A stretch of DNA of 14,005 nucleotides from Deltaproteobacteria bacterium (lineage in GTDB: Bacteria; Desulfobacterota; WTBG01), in contig WTBG01000213.1 of assembly GCA_013139225.1 (NCBI GenBank), positions 1 through 14,005 on the forward strand, in the 5' to 3' direction. The notes under the pieces are model-generated. The model ran no database searches. It was not told the origin of the DNA and saw only the letters and a program-made list of their open reading frames with translations. Both the position numbers and the translations under genes were made by a program. Shown here piece by piece: positions 13,983-14,005 of the stretch (within the stretch, counting starts at the first letter, position 1; every line of letters starts with the position of its first letter).

Positions 13983-14005
13983 ATTTCTTGCAACAATAGG
14001 AAGTA

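Overview
The window looks like a low-to-moderate GC chromosomal segment from an anaerobic, probably Gram-negative bacterium. I lean towards Desulfobacterota (a sulfate reducer or syntroph). The reasons are an exported DUF1566-type protein with cysteine-rich stretches like those of myxobacterial and deltaproteobacterial surface proteins, two redox proteins each carrying two Cys4 4Fe-4S motifs, and strong AGGAGG-type ribosome sites. This placement is inference; no rRNA or marker gene is present. No tRNA, rRNA or CRISPR array was seen.

Left part (1-6310): a minus-strand exported Cys-rich DUF1566-like protein; a plus-strand 185-aa protein I do not recognise, behind a near-consensus promoter; a minus-strand cold-shock protein with its own promoter, long leader and intrinsic terminator; a short QueG-like (epoxyqueuosine reductase-related) iron-sulfur protein on the minus strand; divergent from it, an aldo/keto reductase with a C-terminal dicluster ferredoxin domain under a perfect TTGACA-17-TATAAT promoter, followed by a small SRPBCC-like protein; then an FMN nitroreductase with its own promoter.

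Middle part (6388-11821, minus strand): a probable operon, in transcription order: FAD-linked oxidase of the vanillyl-alcohol oxidase/p-cresol methylhydroxylase type, alpha/beta hydrolase, a second and divergent FAD-linked oxidase, the C-terminal remnant of a lost gene, and a metal-dependent amidohydrolase of the PF04909/ACMSD type. It starts from a TTGACA-17-TATTTT promoter followed by an 8-bp dyad in the leader. Two paralogous VAO-type flavoproteins around a hydrolase, with an ACMSD-type enzyme, suggest catabolism of a phenolic or other aromatic compound, but the substrate cannot be read from sequence. A 134-bp MITE-like palindromic element sits at a CTAG site exactly at the stop codon of the second oxidase, between it and the remnant.

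Right part (11822-14005): a complete insertion sequence of about 1.79 kb (IS1380-like transposase, 23-bp inverted ends matching at 22 positions) whose transposase ribosome site is buried in a hairpin. It is flanked by two direct copies of a 40-nt promoter-like repeat, the right one probably serving a gene beyond the window.
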